Shown here in pieces: positions 25,738-35,589 of a stretch of DNA of 64,000 bases. The position numbers and the translations under genes were made by a program. The notes under the pieces were generated by a model. The model made no database searches. It saw only the letters and a list, made by a program, of their open reading frames with translations, and was not told the origin of the DNA. The first letter of the stretch is position 1. Each line of letters opens with the position of its first letter. Source of the stretch: Lachnospiraceae bacterium XBB1006 (GTDB taxonomy: Bacteria > Bacillota > Clostridia > Lachnospirales > Lachnospiraceae); contig FOXT01000009.1 in NCBI GenBank assembly GCA_900115795.1, positions 1-64,000 on the forward strand, written 5' to 3'.

Positions 25738-27162
25738 ATGGAAAAGAAAAGTTTATCCGCTAAGGAAAAAGTCGCTTACGGTATTGGCGCAGTTGGAAAA
25801 GACATGGTGTACATGTTATCAGCAACGTATATCTTGTATTATTATCAGGATATTATGGGAGTTAGTTCCTGGGCAATGGGAATAATCCTGTTGGTGGCGC
25901 GTGTGTTTGATGCGTTTAATGACCCGATTATGGGTGTATTGGTTGCAAAAACACAGACAAAGTTTGGTAAGTTTCGTCCATGGTTGTTAATTGGAACGCT
26001 TACCAATGCAGTTGTTTTGTATTTGATGTTTGCGGCACCGCCGGCATTAAATGGAAGTGGTATGGTTGCCTATGCAGCAGTAACGTATATTTTGTGGGGC
26101 GTTACCTACACCATGATGGATATTCCGTTCTGGTCCATGATTCCGGCGTTTACGGAAGCAGGCAAAGAGCGCGAGGGTGTATCGGCTATGGCCCGTTCCT
26201 GTGCAGGCGTTGGTTCTGCAATCATTACCATTGTTACGGTAAAAGTGGTAACAGCGCTTGGAGAAATGATGCACGGAAGCACCAAAATGGAAGTAGAACG
26301 ATTAGGTTATCAGTACTTTGCTTTGGTGGTAGCTGTGTTGTTTGTGGTATTTATTGTGATTACCTGTCTATCAATTAAGGAAAAATCCAACGTGGATGTG
26401 CAGGCAACGTCCGTTGGCGAGATGTTTAAGGCCTTAGTGGCAAACGATCAGGCCATGACGATGGTGATTGCCATTGTACTGATTAACACAGCAGTATATG
26501 TTACCTCAAACCTGGTCATTTATTTCTTTAAGTACGATTTCTCTGTTTTGAGCACGGCAAAATGGCAGGACAATTATACCTTGTTTAATATTTTTGGTGG
26601 GGGATTCCAGATTCTTGCAATGATGCTTCTGTTCCCGCTGTTGCGAAAATTTATGAATTGTATGAAGATTTTTGTTGTTAGTTTATCCATGGCATTATTG
26701 GGCTACGTAAGCCTACTGGTAGAGTGTTTCTCCGGCGTGGACAACGTATACTTTTTGTTACTTCCGGCATTTTTGATTATGGGTGCCGTTGGTTTGTTGA
26801 ATGTGTTAATTACCGTCTTTTTGGCAAACTCCGTAGATTATGGAGAATACAAGAATAATCGTCGTGATGAGTCGGTAATCTTCTCCATGCAGACATTTGT
26901 TGTAAAGCTGGCATCCGGTATTGCTGCCTGGGGCGCATCCATGATTCTTGGTGTATTCCACATCAGCTCCGATGAGAATGCCAAAGCGGTATTATCGGAA
27001 AGTACACGAATTGGATTCCGTATGTGTATGGTATTGATTCCGATGGCGTTGTTAATCATTGGATGGATTGTATTTAAGAGACATTACATTTTGACAGACG
27101 AAAAGCTGGCAGAGATTTCAGGAGAACTCGAAGAACGAGCTTGTGGAGGAAAGCATGATTAG
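25738..27162 (+). CDS. GPH-family sugar:cation symporter (MFS)
   Basis: 474-residue carrier with about 12 membrane segments. The GPH (glycoside-pentoside-hexuronide:cation) signature is clear: KVAYGIGAVGKDMVYML at the N-terminus, RVFDAFNDPIMG (the cation-binding DxxxDP element) and TKFGKFRPWLL. ADSVDYGEY-type sequence occurs as NSVDYGEYKNNRRDESVIF near residue 370. It imports the glycoside that the GH2, GH36 and GH5 enzymes then hydrolyse in the cytoplasm. GGAGGAG lies 5 bases before the ATG. Its 3' end overlaps the GH36 gene by 8 bases. Confidence 0.93.
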   Translation: MEKKSLSAKEKVAYGIGAVGKDMVYMLSATYILYYYQDIMGVSSWAMGIILLVARVFDAFNDPIMGVLVAKTQTKFGKFRPWLLIGTLTNAVVLYLMFAAPPALNGSGMVAYAAVTYILWGVTYTMMDIPFWSMIPAFTEAGKEREGVSAMARSCAGVGSAIITIVTVKVVTALGEMMHGSTKMEVERLGYQYFALVVAVLFVVFIVITCLSIKEKSNVDVQATSVGEMFKALVANDQAMTMVIAIVLINTAVYVTSNLVIYFFKYDFSVLSTAKWQDNYTLFNIFGGGFQILAMMLLFPLLRKFMNCMKIFVVSLSMALLGYVSLLVECFSGVDNVYFLLLPAFLIMGAVGLLNVLITVFLANSVDYGEYKNNRRDESVIFSMQTFVVKLASGIAAWGASMILGVFHISSDENAKAVLSESTRIGFRMCMVLIPMALLIIGWIVFKRHYILTDEKLAEISGELEERACGGKHD

Positions 27163-29500
27163 ACAGTTTAATACGGCATGGGTTTTAGATACGGTAAATT
27201 CCACATATGCTTTTGCGCTGCTTCCCACGGGACAATTGGAGCATGTCCATTATGGAGCCCCTCTTTTGGTGGAAAAAGAAGAAGATTTGGCACCGCTTTG
27301 TGAAAAACACACATTTCAGCCCGGAAACAGCGTGACATACGACCAGGAACACTTGGCATACAGTCTTGAAGATATGCGCCTTGAAATGTCGGGATTTGGA
27401 AAGGGCGACATCCGGGAACCCTTCGTGGAAGTGGTACGGGCGGATGGCAGCATGACCTGTGATTTTGTATATGAAAAAAGCGAAATCCGAGAGAGGAAGG
27501 AGCCCCTTATGGGGTTGCCATCTTCCTATGGTGCCAGCGGCGGCGAGTTGGTTATTACTTTGCGGGACCGTAATTACGGAGAAATCCTGGAGCTGCATTA
27601 TTGTGTGTTTGAGCGCGCGGACGTAATTACCCGGTATGCGGTTTTGAAAAATACCACATCCACAGAGTTGGTGGTAAGACGATTGATGAGTGCGCAGCTC
27701 GATTTTGATGATGACGGTTGGTGTGTACATTCCTTCGGGGGAAGTTGGGCACGGGAAATGAATCATCATGTGACGATGCTGTCCGGAGGAAAGTTCGTAA
27801 ATGCATCGATAGCAGGAACATCGTCGAATCGGGCGAATCCCTTTGTGATGCTTGGAAGGAAACAGACCACGGAAGATGCCGGCATTTGCTATGGAATGAA
27901 TCTGGTGTACAGCGGCAACCATTATGAAGCGGCAGAGGTAAACGGATATCACAAAACCCGTGTGGTAACGGGAATAAATCCCACACAGTTTTCGTACGTT
28001 TTAAAACCAGGAGAAGAGTTTACATCACCGGAAGCGGTGTTAAGCTTCAGCAGTGCTGGTTTTAATGGCTTAAGTCAGAATCTGCATGCTTTTGTCCGCA
28101 ATCATATCGTGCGCGGCACATGGCAGAAAAAGCCACGCCCGGTGTTATTAAATAGCTGGGAAGCCATGTATTTTGACATTAGTGAAGCAAAATTATTAAA
28201 GTTGGCAAAAGCCGGTAAAGACGTTGGTGTGGAATTGTTTGTTATGGACGATGGCTGGTTTGGAAACCGTGAAAATGACACCAAAGGTCTTGGTGACTGG
28301 GTGGAAAATACAAAAAAATTGCCCGGCGGCGTAAAGGGATTGGCTGATAAGATTCATGCATTGGGTATGGAGTTTGGAATCTGGGTCGAACCGGAAATGG
28401 TGAATGTGGATAGCAACCTGTATCGGGAACATCCGGAGTGGGTATTGCAAATTCCGGATAAAGCGCATAGTGAGGGAAGAAATCAGCGAATTTTAGATTT
28501 GTGCAATCCGCAGGTGCAGACGTATATCGTGGAAAGTATGCGGCGCCTGTTTTCTTCGGCGAATATTTCCTATGTGAAATGGGATATGAATCGTATTTTT
28601 TCCGATTGCTACTCCACTTATGTAGAAGAAAACGGCGGAAATCAGGGGGAAACAGCCCATCGCTATATACTGGGCTTTTATCATGTGATGGAAACCTTAA
28701 CGAAGGAATTTCCGCACATTCTCTTTGAGGGATGTGCATCCGGAGGAAACCGGTTTGACCTTGGAATGTTGTGCTATTTTCCGCAAATCTGGGGAAGCGA
28801 CAACACCGATGCCATTTGTCGTGCACGGATGCAGACAGCCTATAGTTACGGCTATCCATTAAGCACGGTAGGGGCACATGTGTCATCTTGCCCGAATCAC
28901 CAGACATTGCGGAATACGCCGTTGGCAACCCGCTTTAACGTGGCGGCCTTTGGTGTGCTTGGCTATGAGTGCAATTTGTGTGATGCCAGGAAAGAGACAT
29001 TAGAGGAAATTAAAAAGCAAATTGCTTTTTATAAAACGTGGCGTGAGGTGTTGCAGTTCGGACATTTTTACCGTGGACAGCAGGGAAATCTGCGGACCTG
29101 GACCTGTGTGTCGGAGGATACCGGGCGCGCTGTCGGGCTTTTGGTGCAAGAGCTGGTGGAGCCGAATACCCAGAGCCATTGCTATTATCCAAAGGGATTA
29201 AATCCAAAAAAACGCTATCATTTCTACAACGAAGCAACCCGTTATAATATCAAGGAGTTTGGTGATTTGGTGAATACGGTGGCCCCCATTCATATCAAAC
29301 AGGATTCCTTGATTCATAATGTGGTGGCAAAATTTGTAACCATGCCGGGCGAAGTGGAAGATTACAAAGCAACCGGTGCAGCGCTGATGGCTGGTGTACG
29401 CGTAAAGCAGGCCTTTGGTGGAACCGGATACAATGAAGAAACACGTTATTTCCAGGATTTTTGCTCGCGGCTATACTTGATGGAGGAGGTAAAGGAATGA
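27155..29500 (+). CDS. Alpha-galactosidase, glycoside hydrolase family 36
   Basis: 781-residue cytoplasmic enzyme hydrolysing terminal alpha-galactosides (melibiose, raffinose or galactomannan side chains). The order is an N-terminal beta-sandwich, a TIM barrel with the nucleophile Asp in YVKWDMNR (about residue 475), the acid/base Asp in WGSDNTDAICR (about 548) and the CASGGNRFD substrate loop between them. VELFVMDDGWFGNR and GLEFGIWVEPEM-type segments are also family hallmarks. The ATG at 27155 has GGAGGAAA upstream and overlaps the symporter gene. Its last 4 bases (ATGA) overlap the GH5 start. Confidence 0.95.
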   Translation: MIRQFNTAWVLDTVNSTYAFALLPTGQLEHVHYGAPLLVEKEEDLAPLCEKHTFQPGNSVTYDQEHLAYSLEDMRLEMSGFGKGDIREPFVEVVRADGSMTCDFVYEKSEIRERKEPLMGLPSSYGASGGELVITLRDRNYGEILELHYCVFERADVITRYAVLKNTTSTELVVRRLMSAQLDFDDDGWCVHSFGGSWAREMNHHVTMLSGGKFVNASIAGTSSNRANPFVMLGRKQTTEDAGICYGMNLVYSGNHYEAAEVNGYHKTRVVTGINPTQFSYVLKPGEEFTSPEAVLSFSSAGFNGLSQNLHAFVRNHIVRGTWQKKPRPVLLNSWEAMYFDISEAKLLKLAKAGKDVGVELFVMDDGWFGNRENDTKGLGDWVENTKKLPGGVKGLADKIHALGMEFGIWVEPEMVNVDSNLYREHPEWVLQIPDKAHSEGRNQRILDLCNPQVQTYIVESMRRLFSSANISYVKWDMNRIFSDCYSTYVEENGGNQGETAHRYILGFYHVMETLTKEFPHILFEGCASGGNRFDLGMLCYFPQIWGSDNTDAICRARMQTAYSYGYPLSTVGAHVSSCPNHQTLRNTPLATRFNVAAFGVLGYECNLCDARKETLEEIKKQIAFYKTWREVLQFGHFYRGQQGNLRTWTCVSEDTGRAVGLLVQELVEPNTQSHCYYPKGLNPKKRYHFYNEATRYNIKEFGDLVNTVAPIHIKQDSLIHNVVAKFVTMPGEVEDYKATGAALMAGVRVKQAFGGTGYNEETRYFQDFCSRLYLMEEVKE

Positions 29501-30531
29501 AAGAATGGAAGGGGTATACCCAGGGAGTGAATTTGGGAGGATGGTATTCCCAATGTGACTATTCGAAAGAGCGGTTAGACCATTTTATCGAAGAAGCAGA
29601 TTTCCAAATCATGAAAGCGTGGGGATTTGACCACGTAAGACTTCCGGTGGATTATAATATTCTTGTAAAACCGGATGGGACGTGGGTGGAAGATGGATTT
29701 GTGCGTATCGAAAAAGTAATTCACTGGTGCGAGCGTTACCATTTGAATATGGTGTTGGATTTGCATAAAACCCCTGGATATTCCTTCGACGAGGGGGAAC
29801 AGGAAGCAGGATTTTTTACGTCGTCCGGCTATCAGGAAATGTTTTATTCTCTTTGGGAAGAACTGGCGAAACGATTTGGAAAATACTGCGACCGTGTGGC
29901 GTTTGAGCTTCTGAATGAAGTAACCGAGCAGGCTTACTTAGATGCCTGGGTTCGTATTTATCGGGAAGCAATCCGGCGGATTCGAAGCATTTGTCCAAAG
30001 GCAACCATTCTTATTGGCAGTTATTGGTACAACAGTGTGCGAACGGTAAAAGACTTGAAGGGTCCCTTTGATGAAAACACAGTGCTTAGCTTTCATTGCT
30101 ATGACCCACAGCTGTTTACACACCAGAGAGCCTATTGGCAGAAGACAATGCCGTCGGATTTTGTCATGGAATATCCGGTGACCTACGATATTTTGAAGGA
30201 AAAAAATCAGGAAATCTATCATGATGGAGAGATGTTTGCACCGTTTGCAAACGAAGATACCATTGGAACGGAATTTTTTGAAAAGCTATTTGCGGAGGCG
30301 ATAAAAACAGCAGAAGCCTTTGAGGTTCCATTGTATTGTGGAGAATACGGAGTGATTGACCGGGCGGATATTGCGAGTACGTTGAAATGGTACAAGGATA
30401 TTCATGCAGTGCTAACCCGTCACAAAATTGGTCATGCACTTTGGAGCTATCGGGAAATGGATTTTGGATTTACCGATGCGCGGATGGATGACATACGGGA
30501 TGAAATAATAGAAAGTGGAAAAATCGAGTAG
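29497..30531 (+). CDS. Intracellular glycoside hydrolase family 5 enzyme
   Basis: 344 residues without a signal peptide, so it acts in the cytoplasm on imported oligosaccharides. GVNLGGWYSQ at the N-terminus and FDHVRLPVDYN are typical of GH5. The acid/base Glu is in FELLNEVTE (about residue 138) and the nucleophile Glu in YCGEYGVID (about 281). WYKDIHAVLTRHKIGHALWSYREMDFGF closes the barrel. The G-V-N-L-G-G-W start resembles exo-beta-glucanase members, but beta-mannan activity is possible given GH36 and GH2 in the operon. Its stop lies inside a terminator hairpin. Confidence 0.88.
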   Translation: MKEWKGYTQGVNLGGWYSQCDYSKERLDHFIEEADFQIMKAWGFDHVRLPVDYNILVKPDGTWVEDGFVRIEKVIHWCERYHLNMVLDLHKTPGYSFDEGEQEAGFFTSSGYQEMFYSLWEELAKRFGKYCDRVAFELLNEVTEQAYLDAWVRIYREAIRRIRSICPKATILIGSYWYNSVRTVKDLKGPFDENTVLSFHCYDPQLFTHQRAYWQKTMPSDFVMEYPVTYDILKEKNQEIYHDGEMFAPFANEDTIGTEFFEKLFAEAIKTAEAFEVPLYCGEYGVIDRADIASTLKWYKDIHAVLTRHKIGHALWSYREMDFGFTDARMDDIRDEIIESGKIE

Positions 30532-30556
30532 GGAGGGATCTTCCTACTCGATTTTT
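30520..30556. terminator. Bidirectional terminator between convergent genes
   Basis: AAAATCGAGTAGG pairs with CCTACTCGATTTTT around a short loop. It has an A-run before and a U-run after, so it can stop transcription from the GH5 operon (+) and from the cellobiose phosphorylase gene (-). The GH5 stop codon TAG is part of the stem. Confidence 0.88.
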
Positions 30557-30573
30557 CTAAAGGGGAGGGAGTC

Positions 30574-33003
30574 TTATCCAAGAATTACTTCCACGTCCAC
30601 TGCAGAGCCTTGCGGTGGAATTGGAGCAATCGGGGAATCTATTCCATTAATAAGCAATTTAGCGACACCTTTTTCCACATGCTTCGGATTGTTCACGGTG
30701 ATGTGATAGGTACAACCACGATAGCTTCGTTCCACCGTAAACGTTTCCATATCCTGGGGAATGCAGGGATCAATGCGTAAGCCATTGTATTCCGGCTGTA
30801 TTCCCAAAATTGCCTGGGAGAGGGTCGCAAAGGTCCAGGCTGCCGTTCCTGTAAGCCATGAGTTTTTTCCTTCGCCAAAGGAAGGTGCGTCTTTTCCAGC
30901 CACCATCTGACAGTACACATAAGGTTCGGTACGGTGAATTTCCGAAATTTCCTCAAGGAAAGCGGGGCAGGTCTTCTGATATAATTCCATGGCGCGGTTT
31001 CCGTGACCAAGCATGGTTTCTGCAAAAATAATCCATGGATTGTTATGGCAAAAAATGCCGGCATTCTCCTTATATCCCGGAGGATAGGAGCTGATTTCTC
31101 CAAGGTTTACCCGATAGCTTGTATAGGGCGGGTTCAAAAGAACGATGCCATAGTCGGTATCAAGCCGCTCTTTTACAGAGGCAAGTGCTTTGATAGCGTA
31201 GCCGTTTTCAATACCGATGCCGGCCATTACGCACATTCCCTGAGGCTCGATGAAAATCTGTCCTTCGTCGCAGTCTTTGGAGCCGATTTTTTCTCCAAAC
31301 GCGTCGTAGGCCCGAAGGAACCATGCGCCATCCCAACCGGAGGCAAGGACTGCCTCTTCCATTGTAGCAACGGCATCTTCGGCAACAGCGGCATCCTCAT
31401 CTTTTCCGATGCAACGAAGAATGCGGGCGTACTCCCGGCCGTATTTTACAAACATACCGGCAATAAAAATGGATTCCGCAACCGGTCCTTCGCTGGGGCC
31501 GGTGATTTGAAAGGATTCTCCCGGATGTTTGGAAAAACAGTTCAAGTTCAGACAATCGTTCCAGTCCGCGCGACCAATCAGTGGAAGCTTGTGAGGACCA
31601 AGGTTGTTTAAAGTGTATTGGAAGCTTCTTCTTAGGTGTTCTAATAAGGGAGCAGCAAGAGAAGCATCGTTATCAAAATCTACGCATTCATCCAAAATTC
31701 CAAAATCACCGGTTTCTTTTAGGTAGGCGGAAACGGCGGCAATCAGCCAAAGCGGATCATCGTTGAAGCCGCCACCGATATCGGAATTTCCTTTTTTGGT
31801 GAGAGGCTGATACTGATGATAGGCACCTCCGTCAACCTTTTGCGTTGCGGCAATATCGAGAATACGTGTCCGCGCTTTTTCCGGAATCATATGTACAAAG
31901 CCGAGCAAATCCTGGCAAGAGTCGCGAAATCCCATACCACGTCCGATTCCGGACTCGAAGTAAGAGGCGGAACGGGACATATTGAAGGTTACCATGCACT
32001 GGTAAGCATTCCAAATATTAATCATACGATTCAGGCGATTGTCCGGTGTGGTAACATGGAATTTTTCCAAAAGCCTGTTCCAGAAATCCTGAAGTGTTAA
32101 AAGGCCCTGTTCGAACTGCGCATCCGTAAGGTAGCGGTCCGTGAGGGCGTGAGCGTAGCGCTTGTTGATAACGCCCGGTGCCGAGAATTTCTCATCCTCC
32201 GGGACTTCTACATAGCCAAGCCCGAACAGGATGGATCTAGATTCTCCGGGAGCCAGCGATACGGCGATTTCATGGGCACCAATGGGTTGCCATCCATGAG
32301 CAACCGAATTCGTGCAGTGACCGTTTCGAACGGCCTGCGGGTTTGCCGGTGAGCCGTAGGTTCCTAAAAACGCTTCGCGCACCGTATCAAAACCGGCAAT
32401 CTCAGCATTGGTATAAAATACGGCGTAGTGGTTGCGTCGTTCGCGGTATTCTGTTTTATGGTATATAAAACTGCCCTCCACTTCTACTTCGCCGGTAGAA
32501 TAATTACGTTGGAAGTTGGTGGAGTCGTCTACTGCATCCCAAAGGCAGAATTCCACAAAGGAAAACAGGGTAAGGTTCTTTGGCGTTGTGCCCTGATTGG
32601 TGAGTGTAATTCTGGTAAGCAGGATGTTGTCAGCCTTTGGAACATACATTTCCTGCCTGGCCTGTACGCCTTGCTTCGAACCGGTGATGACCGTATAACC
32701 AAGGCCGTGGCGGCATTCGTAGGTGTCCGGTTTCGTTTGTACAGGTTGCCAACCGGGATTCCAAAGAAGATCCCCATCCTTGATATAAAAATGAAAACCA
32801 TCATTGTCAAGGGGTGTATTGTTGTATCGATAACGGGTAATGCGACGAAGCTTGGCATCTTTATAGAATGCGTAGCCGCCGGCGGTGTTTGAAAGCAAGG
32901 TAAAAAAATCGTCACTGCCAAGATAATTAATCCATGGAAGGGGCGTGTCGTAGCGATCAATCACGTATTCCCGCTTTGTATCATCAAAATGACCGAACTG
33001 CAT
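30574..33003 (-). CDS. Cellobiose phosphorylase (GH94)
   Basis: Cleaves cellobiose with phosphate to glucose-1-phosphate and glucose, saving ATP. At 809 residues it matches the length of clostridial cellobiose phosphorylase (about 811) and is recognisably similar along its whole length: INYLG near residue 26, [25 protein letters not shown]-type N-terminal domain, WPNxGW-like segment, and [18 protein letters not shown] (about 360) containing the catalytic Asp. [13 protein letters not shown] and [10 protein letters not shown] complete the (alpha/alpha)6 barrel signatures. AAGGAGGG precedes the start. It is divergent from a sugar ABC importer, shares LacI-type boxes with it, and probably consumes its cargo. 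Confidence 0.95.
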   Translation of the reverse strand: MQFGHFDDTKREYVIDRYDTPLPWINYLGSDDFFTLLSNTAGGYAFYKDAKLRRITRYRYNNTPLDNDGFHFYIKDGDLLWNPGWQPVQTKPDTYECRHGLGYTVITGSKQGVQARQEMYVPKADNILLTRITLTNQGTTPKNLTLFSFVEFCLWDAVDDSTNFQRNYSTGEVEVEGSFIYHKTEYRERRNHYAVFYTNAEIAGFDTVREAFLGTYGSPANPQAVRNGHCTNSVAHGWQPIGAHEIAVSLAPGESRSILFGLGYVEVPEDEKFSAPGVINKRYAHALTDRYLTDAQFEQGLLTLQDFWNRLLEKFHVTTPDNRLNRMINIWNAYQCMVTFNMSRSASYFESGIGRGMGFRDSCQDLLGFVHMIPEKARTRILDIAATQKVDGGAYHQYQPLTKKGNSDIGGGFNDDPLWLIAAVSAYLKETGDFGILDECVDFDNDASLAAPLLEHLRRSFQYTLNNLGPHKLPLIGRADWNDCLNLNCFSKHPGESFQITGPSEGPVAESIFIAGMFVKYGREYARILRCIGKDEDAAVAEDAVATMEEAVLASGWDGAWFLRAYDAFGEKIGSKDCDEGQIFIEPQGMCVMAGIGIENGYAIKALASVKERLDTDYGIVLLNPPYTSYRVNLGEISSYPPGYKENAGIFCHNNPWIIFAETMLGHGNRAMELYQKTCPAFLEEISEIHRTEPYVYCQMVAGKDAPSFGEGKNSWLTGTAAWTFATLSQAILGIQPEYNGLRIDPCIPQDMETFTVERSYRGCTYHITVNNPKHVEKGVAKLLINGIDSPIAPIPPQGSAVDVEVILG

Positions 33004-33022
33004 GAGGGTTTCCCTCCTTTCC

Positions 33023-33078
33023 GAAAACGTTTAAGTGCTCTTTTTTCTAAGCATACATGAATAAGTTCATTTTTGCAA
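33023..33078 (-). promoter_or_regulatory. Cellobiose phosphorylase promoter with LacI box
   Basis: Read on the minus strand, TTGCAA (33078-33073), a 17-base spacer and TATGCT (33055-33050) form a good promoter. A LacI-family box, GAAAACGTTT (33023-33032), lies just downstream of the expected transcription start, in roadblock position, before the AGGAGG ribosome site. Confidence 0.65.
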
Positions 33079-33105
33079 GGGGAAAAAATAAATTTTAATA
33101 TTGTC

Positions 33106-33134
33106 TTGACAAAATGAAGACCCTATGGTAAAAC
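33106..33134 (+). promoter_or_regulatory. Promoter of the sugar ABC importer operon
   Basis: TTGACA (33106-33111), a 17-base spacer and TAAAAC (33129-33134), preceded by TGG (extended -10). Two LacI-type boxes follow directly downstream, and the start codon is 85 bases away. Confidence 0.65.
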
Positions 33135-33142
33135 AAAATTAA

Positions 33143-33175
33143 CGAAAACGTTTGCGAGAATGATTCGAAACGTTT
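33143..33175. promoter_or_regulatory. Two LacI-family operator boxes
   Basis: GAAAACGTTT (33144-33153) and CGAAACGTTT (33166-33175) share the AACGTT core, centre to centre 22 bases apart (two helical turns). They lie just after the importer promoter. The regulator is probably the LacI protein encoded at 37627, the last gene of the same operon. A CcpA site is an alternative reading of the same core. Confidence 0.65.
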
Positions 33176-33218
33176 AGCGAGAACAATTTCATAATGTATT
33201 AGGAGGTGCAGTATTAAC

Positions 33219-34562
33219 ATGAGAATGAAAAAGTTAATGAGCGGTGTGCTCGCGGCAACCATGGTACTTTCTATGGCGCTTACCGGATGCGGTGGTAACG
33301 AGGAGTCTTCTGGCGGTAAATCGACCAACGCAAAGAAGGAAGAAGGAAAGGTATTCCACATTATGGCTTTTAACGAAGAGTTCAAGGGATTCTTTGAATC
33401 CTACTTCGCAAAGAAGCATGATGATGGCAATTACTATGTAGGGGATGCAAAGGTGGTTTGGACCATCGTTCCAAATGAAGGTGGCGCTTATCAGGATGCA
33501 CTTGACAGAGCACTTTTGAATCAGGAAGATGCGGCTGCAGACGAGAAGGTGGATATGTTCCTGGCAGAGGCTGATTACATTGCAAAATATGTTAAGTCTG
33601 ATGCTACTACCGATGTTCAGAAGATGGGCGTAACGGATTTTTCCAACGCGTACAAGTACACAGTAGAAGCAGCATCCGATGACAACGGCGTGGTAAAGGG
33701 TACTTCTTTCCAGTGTTGTCCGGCAGGTTTGATTTATCGTAGATCCATTGCAAAAGATGTACTTGGAACCGATGATCCGGATGAAGTACAGAGCAAATTG
33801 GATTCCTGGGATAAGTTCGATGATGTTGCAGAGAAGTGTAAGAAGAAGGGTTATTACATGACCGCTTCCGATGGTGAAACGTATCGTACATTCTCTAATA
33901 ACAAAGAATCTGCTTGGGTTGATGAAGATAACAATCTTGTGATTGACTCCGCAATTCAGAGTTGGATGGATCAGGCTGAGACCTATGCGAAGAATGAATA
34001 TACCATTTTGGGCGACGTATGGGGCGAGGAAAAAGAGCAGCAGATGTTGGATACCGGTAAGACGATGTGCTTCTTCGGACCGGCTTGGTATTACAACTTC
34101 TGTATGGGAAATGCAATGGATACCTGTAAAGGTGACTGGGGATTGTGTCAGGGACCACAGAGCTTTTTCTGGGGCGGAACCTGGTTACTTGCAGCAACCG
34201 GAACTGACAATGAGAAAGCCGTTGCAGATACCATGAATGCATTCTTGAATGACGAGAAGATTTGTTCCAAACTTGTTGAGAAGAACCAGCAGTTCGTTAA
34301 TAATCAGAAGGTTAACGAGAAATTTGCATCCGATCCGGATTATGGTAACGAATTCCTTGGCGGACAGAACGATACCGCATTGTTCGTAGAACTTGCCAAG
34401 GACATTAAGTTCCAGAATACTTCTAAATATGACCAGCTTTGTAACGAAGGAATCCAGCAGTACTACAGAGAGTACTTAAAGGGTGAAGTTACGAAAGAGC
34501 AGGCACTGGATAATTTCCGCAAGTACATAAAGGAAAAATATCCTAACGTAAATGTAGAATAA
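33219..34562 (+). CDS. Sugar ABC transporter substrate-binding lipoprotein
   Basis: 447-residue extracellular solute-binding protein (family 1) of a carbohydrate uptake ABC system. The lipoprotein signal (MKKLMSGVLAATMVLSMALTGC) gives a lipidated Cys near residue 24, and a Gly/Ser/Lys linker follows. The mature domain is Trp- and Tyr-rich (FFGPAWYYNFCMG, FFWGGTWLLAATG), as in oligosaccharide binders that stack on sugar rings. GGAGGTG is 10 bases upstream. Association with cellobiose phosphorylase suggests cello-oligosaccharides as cargo. A stem-loop follows the gene. Confidence 0.92.
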   Translation: MRMKKLMSGVLAATMVLSMALTGCGGNEESSGGKSTNAKKEEGKVFHIMAFNEEFKGFFESYFAKKHDDGNYYVGDAKVVWTIVPNEGGAYQDALDRALLNQEDAAADEKVDMFLAEADYIAKYVKSDATTDVQKMGVTDFSNAYKYTVEAASDDNGVVKGTSFQCCPAGLIYRRSIAKDVLGTDDPDEVQSKLDSWDKFDDVAEKCKKKGYYMTASDGETYRTFSNNKESAWVDEDNNLVIDSAIQSWMDQAETYAKNEYTILGDVWGEEKEQQMLDTGKTMCFFGPAWYYNFCMGNAMDTCKGDWGLCQGPQSFFWGGTWLLAATGTDNEKAVADTMNAFLNDEKICSKLVEKNQQFVNNQKVNEKFASDPDYGNEFLGGQNDTALFVELAKDIKFQNTSKYDQLCNEGIQQYYREYLKGEVTKEQALDNFRKYIKEKYPNVNVE

Positions 34563-34577
34563 TCATAGGTTTTAACT

Positions 34578-34615
34578 ACGAAAACTGTGGCTGGATATCC
34601 TGTCACAGTTTTCGT
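34578..34615 (+). terminator. Stem-loop between binding-protein and permease genes
   Basis: ACGAAAACTGTG and CACAGTTTTCGT form a perfect 12-bp stem around a 14-base loop. No U-run follows (ATAATAAAA), so read-through is expected. Such hairpins commonly protect the upstream binding-protein mRNA or reduce downstream expression, giving more binding protein than permease. Confidence 0.75.
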
Positions 34616-34646
34616 ATAATAAAAAGAGAGTATAAGGGTGAAGGCC

Positions 34647-35579
34647 ATGAAAAATAAGAAACCCAAAGGCAAATCCGTAAGCTACGCCAAGTGGGGATAT
34701 ATTTTTATTATCCCATTCTTCGTAGTATACGTACTATTTACGTTATATCCACAGTTTTTGACGGTATATAACAGTTTTTTTGAGAATTATCGTGATGGCT
34801 TGACACAGGTGGGACCGCGCTTTGTGGGATTGGATAATTACAAGGCACTTTTGACACCAACAAGTAGTGGAAGCATTGATATTATAAAATATTTCGGAAA
34901 CACAATCGTTATGTGGATTATGGGATCCGTTCCGCAGTTTGTGTTTGCGTTATTACTGGCGGTATTTTTTACCAACACACGTTTGAATATTAAAGGACAG
35001 CGTATTATGAAAACCGTCATCTATATGCCAAACCTGATAATGGCATCGGCATTTTCCATGTTGTTTTATACATTATTCTCCAACGTTGGACCGATTAAAC
35101 CATTGCTTATGCAGATGGGAATCATTGATAAAACCTTTGATTTCTTTTTCATAACAATTTCCGTACGGTCATTGGTAGCGTTGCTAAATTTCCTGATGTG
35201 GTTTGGTAACACAACCATTCTTCTGATGGCAGGAATTCAGTCCATAGATGAGAGTTTGTTTGAATCGGCGCGTATTGACGGGGCTTCGAGTACCCGCGTG
35301 TTCTTTAATATTACGATGCCGCTTTTAAAACCGATTTTTGTGTATACCTTGATTACATCCATGATTGGTGGATTGCAGATGTTTGATGTCCCTTCTGTTT
35401 TGACCAATGCAAAAGGAACACCGGATCGAACCGTTATGACGGTTATTATGTATCTGAACAACTATCTGGGTGGCTCCAACAATTACGGTATGGCAGGTGC
35501 GATTTCGGTTCTTTTATTTATTGTAACGGGAATTTTAAGTGTGATTGTATTTAAGACCATTGATAGAGATAAGGGATAG
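34647..35579 (+). CDS. Sugar ABC transporter permease, MalF-type
   Basis: About 310-residue membrane subunit with six predicted helices. The EAA loop near residue 205 reads DESLFESARIDGASSTRVFFNITMPLL and docks the ATPase. The N-terminus is lysine-rich and cytoplasmic. The ATG at 34647 is preferred, with AAGGGTGAAGG upstream; a GTG at 34638 is in frame. It forms a heterodimer with the next permease. Confidence 0.92.
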   Translation: MKNKKPKGKSVSYAKWGYIFIIPFFVVYVLFTLYPQFLTVYNSFFENYRDGLTQVGPRFVGLDNYKALLTPTSSGSIDIIKYFGNTIVMWIMGSVPQFVFALLLAVFFTNTRLNIKGQRIMKTVIYMPNLIMASAFSMLFYTLFSNVGPIKPLLMQMGIIDKTFDFFFITISVRSLVALLNFLMWFGNTTILLMAGIQSIDESLFESARIDGASSTRVFFNITMPLLKPIFVYTLITSMIGGLQMFDVPSVLTNAKGTPDRTVMTVIMYLNNYLGGSNNYGMAGAISVLLFIVTGILSVIVFKTIDRDKG

Positions 35580-35589
35580 GAGGCGTAGT

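Noticed and set aside
31003-31611. Long + strand frame inside the cellobiose phosphorylase gene
   Set aside because: It is antisense to a well-supported gene and its translation matches nothing.
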